A DNA stretch of 64,000 bases from NCBI GenBank assembly GCA_001304855.1, contig BBZN01000011.1, forward strand, positions 1 through 64,000, given 5' to 3'. Made by a program: the position numbers and the translations under genes. Every line of letters begins with the position of its first letter. The first letter of the stretch is position 1. The notes beneath the pieces are model-generated. The model saw only the letters and a program-made list of their open reading frames with translations. It was not told where the DNA came from and ran no database searches. Shown here piece by piece: positions 28,492 to 38,812 of the stretch. The DNA comes from Clostridia bacterium UC5.1-1D2. GTDB lineage: Bacteria; Bacillota; Clostridia; Lachnospirales; Lachnospiraceae.

Positions 28492-29472
28492 CTACAATCC
28501 TTCCAAGTTAAAGGGCGGCGTATATTCTTCCTTTGCGCTGCTTTTTGCTGCATATAGCCTGTGTCAGGCCAAGACTGAGGGCTGTGTCAATGACCCTGTT
28601 GTACTCGTAGGTGGTAATCCGGCGGTTCAGTTCAGGATAATCCGGGTTTGGGCAGTAGGGAGTATACTGACTCATAAGGCTTAAGAGATACCGCCCTGAG
28701 GGCAGATTATCCTTCATCCAATGGAGAAGGGCAATTGAGTCATCCCTGTGGCCGGGCAGAACAAGGTGCCGTATGATTACGCCGGATACCAATAGAGGGG
28801 AATGTCTTCCTGGGAAGCGCCTGAAAGGCCTGCGCTCCGTTCCTTATTCCACACTGGAGCCCCGGTCTGCTCTATCATTTGAAGGATAGCCCGGGAGGCT
28901 GTGCTAAAATAATCTTTGACCCTTGAATACTTAAGCCCCAGCTCATTGTGGTAATACTTAAAATCAGGCAGCCATATATCCACATAATCTTTTAAGGCCT
29001 TCACTGTTTCTGTGCGTTCGTATCCGCCGCAATTGTAGACCACAGGGACGGTCAGTTTGTGGCGCACCTTGTCCAGGGCGGCCAGAATATGGGGCAGAAA
29101 CTGGGTGGCAGTTACAAGATTGATGTTGTAGGCTCCCTGGTCTTGAAGATTTAAAAATATTTGGGCCAGATGGTCTGCTGAGATCTCTTTGCCGAAGTGA
29201 TCTGCGCTTAAGATGTGATTCTGGCAAAAACAGCAGCCCAGTGTGCACCCTGTGAAAAAGACGGTTCCGCTGCCTCCGGGTCCCTGGGCCGGCCCGCTTA
29301 ATGCAGGCTCTTCCCAGTGGTGGAGCGCAGCCCTGGCAGCTTTCAGCTTGTTATCCATACCGCAAAAGCCCGCTCCGGTCTGCCGGTTTGCGCCGCAGCT
29401 TCTGGGGCAGAGGCGGCAGCAGGCGTAAGCTTTAAAGGACAGAAATTCTGGTGTGCCTGTGTTGACGCTCAT
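28492..29472 (-). CDS. PflX-type radical SAM protein, frameshifted
   Basis: Resembles PflX/COG1313, relatives of pyruvate formate-lyase activase. An N-terminal Cys-rich part (CRLCPRSCG ... GFCG) precedes the radical SAM motif FTGCTLGCCFCQN (CxxxCxxC). Indels near 28787 and around 28540-28555 hide the true C-terminus, which in the repaired frame reads SSAKEEYTPPFNLEGL and stops at 28492. About 327 residues. ATG 29472 has an AGGAGT site. The activated target is unknown; no glycyl-radical enzyme is adjacent. Confidence 0.85.
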
Positions 29473-29486
29473 AAAATACTCCTGAC

Positions 29487-30375
29487 TTATATCGTATAAT
29501 CCTGCTGTTCAGGCAGGCGGTGCTGCTCCCTGTATTCTTTGGGAGATACGCCGTATTCTTTTTTAAACGCCCGGAAAAAGCTGGTGTAGTCCTTGAAGCC
29601 ATATTGGTGATACACATGGCTGATAGGCTGGTCCGAAAGGATGGCGTTTTTGCTGGCATGGAGCCGTTTTTTGGAAATGTACTGGTGAAGGGAGATGCCC
29701 ATATTGTCCTTGAATATGTGGGAAATATGGTATTTGCTCACATAGAAGAAAGCCGAGAGACTGTCAAGGCTTAAATCCTCCTCCAGATGCTGGTTGATAT
29801 AGTCACATATATTCAGATATAATACATTTTCATAGACGGCTGATTTCTGGTGAAGGCTGTCGTAGAGCAGCCGGTTAATATAGACCAGAAAGGAGACTGC
29901 TGAAAGCCCTGAGGCCAGGCGGCGGAAGGGGCGTTCGCCCCTTGTCTCCTCGATGAGATCGGTCAGCTTCCCCTGGATTTCCTGGGTGGTAATGTAGTCG
30001 GTGTGAAAGCGGTAGGACTGATGGCTGTCCGCATAATCAAAACCATAGGTTAAATCCCTGTTCCAGCCGTGAAGCCTGGCATAGTATGCTTTGCCCAGCC
30101 AGAATACGAAACGGCGGTAAGGCTTGTCATAGGATAAAAATTCAGGATAATGAGGAATGCCGGGGGGGACAAGCAGACAGTCCCCATACTCCAGTTTATA
30201 ACATTTTCTCCTATATGGTATTGAACATCCCCTTCCAGGAAAAAATAAAATTCATAGTAGTCATGTGCATGGGCATCTACGGATTTCAGAGTCGTGTCAC
30301 TGTAATAAAACAGTTCAAAATCCGGGGATTGCATATACTGTCTTGTGTTGAAATCGGTGGACAGTTTTTTTTCAC
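29487..30375 (-). CDS. AraC-family regulator with cupin sensor, frameshifted
   Basis: The N-terminal cupin-like domain ([21 protein letters not shown]) probably binds a sugar ligand; the C-terminal double helix-turn-helix is at residues ~195-290 ([37 protein letters not shown] region). The likely start is GTG at 30375 behind AAGGAGG, read [10 protein letters not shown] once an A is restored to an A run; another A is lost near 30205. Repaired length ~296. It diverges from uxuA and is the likely activator of uronate catabolism. Confidence 0.85.
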
Positions 30376-30538
30376 TGGGAGGGCCTCCTTCTTAATAATT
30401 AAACCAATCTTAGCACGAAACAACAACATTTGCAATATGCACAACAAGTATCACTATGGACGAAAAGGTTCATTCTGCTATAATGAAAACAGGATTAAGG
30501 GAACGCGAAATCAACACCAATTTAAGGAGGAGTTACAC

Positions 30539-31588
30539 ATGAAATTATCATTCAGATGGTACGGAGCAGACGATAAGGTGACCCTGGAGAACATCCGCCA
30601 GATTCCGGGCATGCAGTCTATCGTTACAGCTGTTTACGATGTGCCTGTGGGCGAGGTTTGGAGCCGTGAGAGCATTGCCCGGCTGAAAAAGCAGGTGGAG
30701 GACGCAGGTCTTGGCTTTGATGTCATTGAGTCCATTCCGGTTCATGAGGATATAAAGTTAGGGAAGCCGTCCAGAGACAGGTACATCGAAAACTACTGTG
30801 AGAATGTGCGCCGTGTAGCGGAGGCCGGGATCAAGTGCATCTGTTATAATTTCATGCCTGTATTTGACTGGACCAGAACCCAGCTGGACCATGTGCTGGA
30901 AGATAGCTCCACCTCTCTGGTTTACTATCAGGAGCAGGTAGATGCGGTTAATCCCTTAAACAGCGACAGCGATTTGACTCTTCCGGGTTGGGATTCCAGC
31001 TACACAAAAGACGGCTTAAAGGCTGTAGTTGAGGAGTATCACAGCCTGACTGAAGAAATGCTGTGGGATAATGTAAAATATTTCCTGGAGCGTGTGATTC
31101 CCGTGGCGGCAGAGTGCGACGTAAATATGGCGATCCACGAGGATGATCCTTGCTGGAGTATATTCGGACTGCCAAGGATCATTACCTGTGAGGAGAATCT
31201 TGACAGATTCTTAAAGCTGGTGGACGACAGGCACAACGGCATCACTCTGTGTACCGGTTCCCTGGGCTGTTCAGCGAAAAACGATGTTGTAAGACTGGCC
31301 GGAAAATACGCGGCTATGGGCAGAATTCACTTCGCCCACATGAGAAATGTGGAAGTGCTGGACAATGGCTTTGAAGAGAGAGCCCATCTTTCTTCCTGCG
31401 GTTCCCTGGATATGTTCGGTATTGTAAAGGCCCTTGTGGACAACGGCTTTGACGGGTATGTAAGACCTGACCACGGACGTATGATCTGGGGAGAGACAGG
31501 ACGGGCAGGATACGGTCTCTATGACAGAGCTCTGGGCGCGACCTACTTAAACGGCCTTTTCGAGGCGGTGGAGAAGATGAGCAGGTAG
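30539..31588 (+). CDS. uxuA: Mannonate dehydratase
   Basis: Intact, 349 residues. Converts D-mannonate to 2-keto-3-deoxygluconate in glucuronate catabolism. Family landmarks: [19 protein letters not shown] at the start, [17 protein letters not shown], metal-site [17 protein letters not shown], and [16 protein letters not shown] precedes the ATG at 30539; a TATAAT at 30479-30484 with a poor -35 fits activator-dependent control by the divergent AraC gene. Confidence 0.96.
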   Translation: MKLSFRWYGADDKVTLENIRQIPGMQSIVTAVYDVPVGEVWSRESIARLKKQVEDAGLGFDVIESIPVHEDIKLGKPSRDRYIENYCENVRRVAEAGIKCICYNFMPVFDWTRTQLDHVLEDSSTSLVYYQEQVDAVNPLNSDSDLTLPGWDSSYTKDGLKAVVEEYHSLTEEMLWDNVKYFLERVIPVAAECDVNMAIHEDDPCWSIFGLPRIITCEENLDRFLKLVDDRHNGITLCTGSLGCSAKNDVVRLAGKYAAMGRIHFAHMRNVEVLDNGFEERAHLSSCGSLDMFGIVKALVDNGFDGYVRPDHGRMIWGETGRAGYGLYDRALGATYLNGLFEAVEKMSR

Positions 31589-31616
31589 AAGTATTTAATA
31601 TGAGATTCTAGAGGAC

Positions 31617-31648
31617 AAGGACCAGACGGCAGCTTTCTGGTCCTTTTG
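31617..31648 (+). terminator. Terminator between uxuA and the SDR gene
   Basis: AAGGACCAG pairs with CTGGTCCTT over an 11-nt loop, then TTTG. It may tune expression of the downstream gene. Confidence 0.6.
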
Positions 31649-31689
31649 CTGAATACCGGCAGGCGGACACAGGCATTAGGGAGGAGCAT

Positions 31690-32532
31690 ATGGTTTTTGG
31701 AACAGATTTAACGGGCAAGACGGCAGTGATAACCGGAGCCGGCGGAGTCCTTTGCAGCATGTTTGCAAAGACGCTGGCGGAAGCCGGTGCGGCAGTCGCG
31801 CTTCTGGACGTCAATTTGGAGGGGGCGCAGAAGATAGCGGAGGAAATATGCGCAGAGGGAGGCCGGGCCCTGGCCTATGAAGCGGATGTGCTGGACAAAG
31901 CGCTTTTGGAAAGCGTTCATGCCAGAGTCCTTTCGGAGATGGGACCTGTGACATTCTTGTCAACGGAGCCGGAGGCAACCAGGCCTGCGCCAATACTACA
32001 AAAGAATACTTTGAGATGGGAGATATTGAGGCTGATGTAGTTTCCTTCTTTGATCTGGAATACAAAGGCGTCCAGTCCGTTCTGGATTTGAATTTCCTGG
32101 GGAGCTTCCTGACCAGCCAGGTCTTTGCAAAGGATATGGTGGGGCGGGACGGCTGCAGTATTCTGAATATCTCCTCAGCCAGCGCAGCCCGCCCTCTGAC
32201 CCGCATCCCTGTTTACAGCGGCGCTGTGGCGGCCCTCACCAATTTTACCCGGTGGCTGGCAGTCCACTTTGCAAAAGCCGGTATCCGGGTAAATGCCATC
32301 TCCCCCCGGTTTCTTCGTAACCAATCAAAATGAAGGCCTCCTCTATGAGGAGGATAAAAGGCCCGCTCCCCGCGCGGCCAAGGTCCTTGCCGCCACTCCT
32401 ATGGCCGCTTCGGCCGTCCCGAGGAGCTTATAGGCGCCCTCCTCTTCCTGCTGAACAACGAGGCGGCCAGTTTTATTACAGGCACAGTTCTCACTGTAGA
32501 CGGGGGCTTTACGGGCGGCCTCCGGGGTCTGA
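31690..32532 (+). CDS. SDR oxidoreductase, likely fructuronate/mannonate reductase, frameshifted
   Basis: Short-chain dehydrogenase following uxuA. NAD-binding [24 protein letters not shown] after repair, catalytic Ser ([10 protein letters not shown]) and Tyr-x-x-x-Lys region ([13 protein letters not shown], Tyr present; the usual Lys position reads Ala here), ending TVDGGFTAASGV at TGA 32532. Indels lie near 31950 (C lost), 32306 (extra C), 32403 (G lost) and ~32511 (extra G). About 280 residues. By position it should interconvert fructuronate and mannonate as an SDR-type UxuB; this is inference. Confidence 0.82.
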
Positions 32533-32552
32533 CGCAGCAGCCTGCGCCCTCT

Positions 32553-33781
32553 TTACCTTCTTTCCCCTCTGGAAAGATATCTGGGCAGCCCCTTTTCCTT
32601 CCGGTGCGTTACCTCGCCCTGGATCAGGGGGAGCCCATACTCCAGATACTCCGGCCCAATATCTCTTTTATCTGCCGTAATCCACTCTGCAGGAAATCCC
32701 TTCTCTTTATTACACACGTTTCTCACTTCTGTAACCCCATACTCCACCTCATAAACGGCGCTGTTCCTGCGGATTAAGGTAATCATCTTGCCTGTCTCGC
32801 CCTTAAGTCCCATTTCCACAGCCCTGCGTCCGGCCTCCGCCGCTTCCTCCAGATCCGTTCCAGATACCAGCAGTCCGCTGCATCTCTGATTCACGTTCAA
32901 TTCCACAGACCGGACCTTTACCTGGAATCGGTTGCGCACGTAACTTTCCAGCAGCTTCCCGCACCCTGTAAGCATCTTATGGCCGAAGGTATCCACCTGG
33001 GCTTCATTGGTATACTCGCAGATAAGCTTCCCTGCGCTGTCCTGTATCCCTTCCGACACACAGACTACAACATTGGCTGATTTGCCAGCGCTTCCTCCAG
33101 ATCGGTGAAGAAGCGGTCCATCTCAAAGGCGGCCTCGGGCAAATAGATCAACAGGGGATTGTCACCCGGAAACCGTCTGGCCAGACAGCTTGCGGCTGTA
33201 ACCCAGCCTGCATGCCTTCCCATAAGCTCCACAATAGTAACGGAAGGCTTCTGATAGACGGCAGCGTCCAGCGCAATCTCCCTCACTGTGGACGCCACGT
33301 ATTTGGCTGCGCTTCCGTACCCGGGGGTATGGTCCGTCACAGGCAGGTCGTTGTCAATGGTTTTTGGAACTCCTATAAACATAATATTCTCATGGCGCAG
33401 CTGGGCACAGCGGGAAAGCTTGTCCACTGTATCCATGGAATCGTTTCCGCCGATATAGAGACAGATCCCGATATTCAGGGCGTGAAACTTTTCAAAGAGA
33501 AGCCCGTATACCGGGGCGTCCAGACGCTCCGGCAGCTTAAACCGGCAGGAGCCGAGATAGGCCCCGGGGGTTTGCTTCAGAACCTGTAAATCTTCAGAGC
33601 TTAAAGTATCCGAAAGGTTCTCATAGTGCCCGGAGAGAAAACCCTCCACACCGTTCACCATACCGTAAACGGCGCCGATGTTCCGGGAATGAGCCACACC
33701 GCCTTCAATGACGCCATATAAGCTGGCATTAATCACAGCCGTAGGGCCGCCGGACTGGCCCACCAGAATATTTTTCTTCAT
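32553..33781 (-). CDS. 6-phosphofructokinase family, probably PPi-type, frameshifted
   Basis: PfkA-superfamily enzyme, ~409 residues after restoring a G near 33073. [15 protein letters not shown], the phosphoryl-donor loop [10 protein letters not shown], catalytic [19 protein letters not shown] and ELMGRHAGW are visible. Asp at the second position of GGNDS, in place of the Gly of ATP-dependent enzymes, is typical of pyrophosphate-using members. ATG 33781 follows AGGAGG. It runs opposite to, and between, the uronate genes. Confidence 0.88.
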
Positions 33782-33935
33782 AAACCTGTATCCTCCTGTA
33801 CGAAACTTACTTACACGCTTTAAGAGTATATAATAAATAGTCAGACAATGCAATGCGCTCTTGTGATCCTGCATAGAAAATTCGTATAAATTTGTAGATA
33901 ATGCCAATTGAAAAACCCTTGACCCTGTGTTAGTC

Positions 33936-33962
33936 TGTATACAGAAATAAAAGTTGTATACA
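33936..33962 (+). promoter_or_regulatory. Twin GntR-type operator upstream of kduI
   Basis: Two perfect palindromes 19 bp apart: CTGTATACAG (core 33936-33943) and TTGTATACAA (core 33955-33962). TGTATACA is a typical FadR/GntR-family operator core, and a GntR regulator gene lies downstream in the same cluster. Confidence 0.6.
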
Positions 33963-34008
33963 AATTAGCAAATCTAAATACAAGTAAAGCGAAGGAGGAT
34001 TTACAGCC

Positions 34009-34849
34009 ATGGATATTCGTTATTCAGCCAATCAGAAGGACGTGAAGCGCTACACAACCCAGGAGTTAAGAGATGAATTCCTGATTCAGAACCTCTATGC
34101 TGCAGACGAGATGACTGCAGTGTATTCCCACGTAGACCGCATGGTTACGCTGGGGTGTATGCCCGTGACAGAGACTGTTTCCATAGACAAAGGCATAGAC
34201 TGCTGGAAGAATTTCGGAACCCATTATTTTCTGGAGCGCAGGGAGATCGGTATTTTTAATATCGGCGGCGCAGGGAAGATTACGGCGGACGGCCGGGAGT
34301 TCAGGATGGGCTACAAGGACTGCCTCTACATAACAAAGGGGACCAGGGAAGTATATTTTTCCAGCGACGACGGAGCCGCTCCGGCTAAGTTTTACATGGT
34401 GAGCGCGCCTGCCCACACTTCCTTTAAAACTACGTTTATACCCATTGCAGATGCGGCGAAGAAACTGCGGGTCAGGGGAGACAGCCAACAAGCGTGTTAT
34501 CAACCAGTTTATTCATCCATCCGTACTTCAGACCTGCCAGCTTTCTATGGGAATGACTGTGCTGGAGGAGGGCAGCGTATGGAATACCATGCCTGCACAC
34601 ACCCATGAGCGCCGTATGGAGATTTATATGTATTTTGAGGTTCCGAAGGATCAGGTGGTGTTCCATATGATGGGCGAACCCACTGAGACAAGGCATATTA
34701 TTATGAAGAATGAGGAAGCCGTTATCAGCCCGTCCTGGAGTATCCACAGCGGAGCCGGAACCTCCAGCTACACCTTTATCTGGGCAATGGGCGGGGAAAA
34801 TATGGAATTTGACGACATGGATACCATGATGCCCAATGAGATGAAATGA
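34009..34849 (+). CDS. kduI: 5-dehydro-4-deoxy-D-glucuronate isomerase, frameshifted
   Basis: Cupin-fold isomerase converting 5-keto-4-deoxyuronate to 2,5-diketo-3-deoxygluconate in pectin and unsaturated-uronate breakdown. [20 protein letters not shown] opens it; zinc ligands are in [34 protein letters not shown] follows. A frame change near 34455-34475 needs one extra or two lost bases, after which [14 protein letters not shown] is read. About 280 residues. GGAGGA precedes the ATG; twin operators lie 50 bp upstream. Confidence 0.94.
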
Positions 34850-34869
34850 TTGCAACAATAATAAATGAA

Positions 34870-34922
34870 AACAGTTCAGAACCGGCTTTTCCGGTCAAGA
34901 TGATAAGCCGTCCTGAACAGTT
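34870..34922 (+). repeat. Intercistronic hairpin between kduI and kduD
   Basis: Imperfect ~19-bp arms, AACAGTTCAGAACCGGCTT and its near-complement ending CTGAACAGTT, around a ~16-nt loop. No T-run, so RNA processing or stability is likelier than termination. Confidence 0.55.
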
Positions 34923-34955
34923 ACAGCAAATGTACATATAATGGAGGATAGAATC

Positions 34956-35756
34956 ATGGCGGACTATTTACAGAATTTTTCCCTTAAGGGCAAAGTGGCC
35001 TTATAACAGGCGCATCCTATGGGATCGGCTATGCCATTGCCAAGGCCATGGCGGGAGCGGGAGCTACCATTGTGTTCAATGATATCAGGCAGGACCTGGT
35101 GGACAAGGGACTGGCTGCGTACAGGGAGGATGGAATTGAGGCCCGGGGCTATGTCTGCGATGTGACGGATGAGGATGCGGTCAACGCCATGACGGCTGCC
35201 ATAGAGAAGGAAGTGGGCGTTATTGATATTCTGGTGAACAATGCCGGGATTATCAAGAGGATCCCTATGTGCGACATGAGCGCTGCAGAATTCCGCCAGG
35301 TGATAGATGTGGATTTAAACGCGCCTTTTATTGTGTCCAAGGCGGTTATACCGGGTATGATTAAGAAGGGCCATGGAAAGATCATCAATATCTGCTCCAT
35401 GATGAGCGAGCTGGGCCGCGAAACCGTATCCGCCTATGCTGCGGCAAAAGGCGGTTTAAAGATGCTCACCAGGAATATTGCATCTGAGTACGGCGGGTAT
35501 AATATTCAGTGCAACGGCATCGGCCCGGATATATTGCCACACCTCAGACGGCGCCTCTGCGTGAGACTCAGCCTGACGGCTCCAGGCATCCATTTGACCA
35601 GTTTATTATCAGCAAAACTCCGGCCGGACGCTGGGGGGATGCAGATGATTTAGGCGGGCCTGCCGTATTCCTGGCGTCTGACGCCTCAAACTTTGTAAAC
35701 GGCCTTGTGCTCTATGTGGACGGGGGCATCCTTGCCTATATCGGGAAGCAGCCTGA
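34956..35756 (+). CDS. kduD: 2-dehydro-3-deoxy-D-gluconate 5-dehydrogenase, frameshifted
   Basis: SDR enzyme acting after KduI. NAD loop ITGASYGIGYAIAKAM (after restoring C near 35001), DILVNNAGIIKR, catalytic Ser (INICSMMSE), YAAAKGG active-site Tyr/Lys, and the C-terminus VDGGILAYIGKQP. A G is lost near 35527 (GPGYIATPQT). The third indel (T lost near 35753) hides the natural stop, so the raw frame overruns; canonical KduD ends at KQP. About 267 residues. GGAGG before ATG 34956. Confidence 0.93.
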
Positions 35757-35835
35757 TAAAGGGCAGAACGGGGAACGCTCTTTCTTGCTTGAATTTTCCG
35801 CAGGAATCATTTATAATTTACCAATAGCGTGTAGT

Positions 35836-35872
35836 AAACTGTCCGGCGGCAGAAGGTGCAGCCGGACAGTTT
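35836..35872 (+). terminator. Hairpin after kduD, probable terminator
   Basis: AAACTGTCCGGC pairs with GCCGGACAGTTT over a 13-nt loop; the following T-run is short. Confidence 0.55.
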
Positions 35873-35919
35873 CGGTATAAATTTCTGCCGCATATTTTCT
35901 ATGGAACAGGGGGCGCAAT

Positions 35920-36624
35920 ATGGGAGAGGCCGTTTTAAAACCGCGGCGAGCAGGTGTTTGGAACTCTGAAAAGGGAGATTCTGGATCTGGCGCTAAAGCC
36001 CGGTCAGCTCATCAGTGAAAATGATATATGCAGCCGCTTCGGCGTCTCCAGGACACCGGTGCGGGATGCTTTAAGACTTCTTCAGGAGCAGGGGTTTGTG
36101 GAGACGATCCCTTACAGGGGAACCTATGTCACTTTGCTGAGCCTTGACAACATTAAACAGATGATCTATATGCGGGTTGCAGTGGAGACGATGGTTCTCA
36201 GGGATTTCCTTCAGGTCCGAAGTCCTTTGGTAATCGAGGAGATCCGGCATGCCATCGCAATGCAGAGGGCGCTCATCGGGGAACCCTGCTTTACGCCGGA
36301 ACAGTTTTACCGCATGGATGCCAGATGCATTCCCTGTGGTTTTCTGCTGTGAGGCGGCAGAAGCTTTGGGAAATGCTCCAGGCCCAGCAGCTTCACTACA
36401 CCAGATTCAGAATGCTTGATTTCCTGACGGAGACGGATTTTATGCGTATTATAGGGGAGCACGAGGTATTGTTCCGGCTGATAGTGGACAACAATGAAAA
36501 GGGGCTGGAGGAAGCCCTTAAGGAGCACCTTTACTACAGCATGAAGCGGATGCGCCGCTCCATTGAGGTGGATTACAGGGATTATTTTGAGGAAGAACCA
36601 GAAGAAGGACGGTTTGTCATATGA
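35920..36624 (+). CDS. GntR-family (FadR subgroup) regulator, frameshifted
   Basis: The N-terminal winged helix (ISENDICSRFGVSRTPVRDALRLL split here as residues ~35-60) and C-terminal all-helical FCD domain (MQRALIGE, HYTRFRMLDFL, IGEHEVLFRLIVDNNEKG) identify the FadR subgroup, which usually senses uronates or other acids. Breaks: an extra G near 35945 (KPREQVFGTLK when removed) and a base lost near 36328 (ARFHSLWFSA). About 234 residues. It probably binds the TGTATACA sites before kduI. Confidence 0.88.
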
Positions 36625-36836
36625 CAGGCCGTTTTTTGAAGTTGTGAAAAGAACGGGAAAGGCATGGGGGTTAAGAGGGCCGGCCTCAGGGCGGGAATCC
36701 CGATAGTCAGGGGAAAATGCTGTGGATTGGGACAGAATGTATTCATTATAGCGAAGATATTCAATGTCTAAAATATAATTTATGCTTAAGCTATCAAATG
36801 ATCGGCTCGGAATGAGCTAAAATACAGGAGATAGCG

Positions 36837-37055
36837 ATGATAGATTACACACCATTCTGGAACACTTTGAAGAAATCTCAGGAGAACTGGTATACGCTGA
36901 CGAAAAAACACAAACTGTCGGACAGCACCTTGCACAGGCTGAAGCATAACAAAGATATATCCATGAAAACAGTTAACGATCTGTGCAGGATATTGAATTG
37001 TGAAATTGAAGATATAGCATCCTATGTGCCGTCAGATAATGATCAGACATTATAA
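36837..37055 (+). CDS. Small XRE/Cro-type DNA-binding protein
   Basis: 72 intact residues almost entirely made up of a helix-turn-helix: WYTLTKKHKLSDSTLHRLKH, then DISMKTVNDLCRILNCEIED, the HTH_26 (YozG-like) arrangement. ATG 36837 follows CAGGAG. Stand-alone; target unknown. Confidence 0.82.
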   Translation: MIDYTPFWNTLKKSQENWYTLTKKHKLSDSTLHRLKHNKDISMKTVNDLCRILNCEIEDIASYVPSDNDQTL

Positions 37056-37311
37056 CCTTTGAAGATTACCCCCTTCCCAAACTTCCGGATTTATTATAAA
37101 ATAGGTTTTAATAAGCCGGGCTGTGCCTGGATGCAGGCAGCCTCTGAACATATACAGAGCCAAAATGAGATGAGCGGCTGAAACGTATTTTCCTTCCGGC
37201 TGTTTACAGGCATTGCTGCGCTCAGGGCGCAGATGGGAACGCCGGCGACATACCTTGGGCGAAGCGGCTCAAAGACAGACGCAAAGCGCCATGGCGGGGA
37301 GGAAGGGATGA

Positions 37312-38808
37312 ATGAAGAGAATCGTTGGAGAACCTGGAAGAAAGTCATATGCAGCAGGCGGGCTGCGCAGTATATGGCTTTCTTTTTCGTTGGAACGAAA
37401 AATGCGCTTTCTGGCCGGTTCTGCGGCGGCAGTGGTGGTTCTGTCCATAGCGGCAAATATTCTGGTGGCGGGATACGGCATGAAGGGATTCAGTTCTGTA
37501 CTGGAGAGCAATTCCCGCACCCTTGAATTCTGGTCTGCCATGGACCGGGAGACCAGCGAATTTATGGCTTACGCCAGAGACGGGTCTCAGGAAAATCTCA
37601 GGCTGCTGGAAACGGCCTGCGCCAGGACGGAGGCGGCTATAGAGGCCCTTCCCTTCGACTACGCCGCAATCGGAAGAGAACGGTATGCAAAAACCTGGTC
37701 TATACGAAATATGTATGAAAAGTATGCCGGCGTCAGGGATACTTTTCTGAAGCTGGAACCGGAGGCGCCGGAATATCTGGAGAAGCTGTATACCATCTAC
37801 CGGGTCCAGGGATACCTTGGCGCTTACGGCGGGCAGCTGGAGCAGATGAGTGTGGAGATGGGCAGTGAGCGGAATGAAAAGCAGCAGCCTTTTCTGGTAA
37901 TCGCGCCTGCAGTCAGCCTTCTGTGGGGCGGCGCGGCCCTCCTTATGGTAAGATGGCTGAACCGTTCGGTTCACAGAAATATTGTTAAGCCTGTGGTGGA
38001 ACTGGCTGAAGATTCCAGGCGTATCGGGGAAAATGATTTTTCCGGGCCGGATATCCAGGCGGAGGGAGGCGATGAAATCGCTCAGCTGGTGAGGGCGTTC
38101 TGTACCATGAAAGCCTCCACCAGGGGATATATAACGGCGCTCACAGAGAAACATGAGGTGGAGAAGCAGTTGGATGTGGTGCGTTTACAGATGCTGAAGA
38201 ACCAGATTAATCCCCATTTTTTATTTAACACGCTGAATATGATTGCCAGTACGGCTCAGATAGAGGATGCGGCCGCAACTGAAAAGATGATCACTGCGTT
38301 GAGCCGTCTCTTCCGGTATAATCTTAAATCTACAGAATCGGTAATGCCTCTGGAGCGCGAACTCCGGGTGGTCCAGGATTACATGTATCTCCAACAAATG
38401 CGCTTTGGAAAGCGCCTCCGCTACAGCGCCGATTGTCCGGAGAATACGCAGGAAGTGCTGGTTCCCTCCTTTGCCCTCCAGCCGCTTGTGGAAAATGCCA
38501 TCAAACACGGCCTGTCCTCCAGAAGCCGGGGGGGCCGGATCCATGTCCGTACCTGGATGGAGGGAAAGCGGCTTCGCATTTCAGTGGCGGACACCGGAAC
38601 GGGTATGAAGGCGGAACGGCTTTCTGAGATACGGGAGGAACTGCGCAGCGGACAGGAGGGCAAAACAGGGGTAGGATTGGGAAATATTTACAGGAGAGTT
38701 CATGCCATGTATGAGGACGGGGAGATGGAGTTGTACAGCTGTGAAGGCTGCGGTACGGTGGTACAGCTGGCATTTACGCCGGAGCTTTTAAAAGGAGGAA
38801 GGAGGTAA
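37312..38808 (+). CDS. LytS/YesM-type sensor histidine kinase
   Basis: Membrane sensor kinase of ~498 residues. Helix 1 is at ~30-55 (FLAGSAAAVVVLSIAANILV), an extracellular helical domain follows, helix 2 at ~195-215, then a HAMP-like linker, the His_kinase domain (QMLKNQINPHFLFNTLN, phospho-acceptor His) and HATPase (PLVENAIKHGL; VGLGNIYRRV). The first ~18 residues are uncertain: an ATG at 37308 in another frame has the better GGAAGG site and gives MNEENRWRTWKK, implying a small indel near 37360. Pairs with the response regulator 4 bp downstream; probably controls the TRAP genes. Confidence 0.9.
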   Translation: MKRIVGEPGRKSYAAGGLRSIWLSFSLERKMRFLAGSAAAVVVLSIAANILVAGYGMKGFSSVLESNSRTLEFWSAMDRETSEFMAYARDGSQENLRLLETACARTEAAIEALPFDYAAIGRERYAKTWSIRNMYEKYAGVRDTFLKLEPEAPEYLEKLYTIYRVQGYLGAYGGQLEQMSVEMGSERNEKQQPFLVIAPAVSLLWGGAALLMVRWLNRSVHRNIVKPVVELAEDSRRIGENDFSGPDIQAEGGDEIAQLVRAFCTMKASTRGYITALTEKHEVEKQLDVVRLQMLKNQINPHFLFNTLNMIASTAQIEDAAATEKMITALSRLFRYNLKSTESVMPLERELRVVQDYMYLQQMRFGKRLRYSADCPENTQEVLVPSFALQPLVENAIKHGLSSRSRGGRIHVRTWMEGKRLRISVADTGTGMKAERLSEIREELRSGQEGKTGVGLGNIYRRVHAMYEDGEMELYSCEGCGTVVQLAFTPELLKGGRR

Positions 38809-38812
38809 GCGC

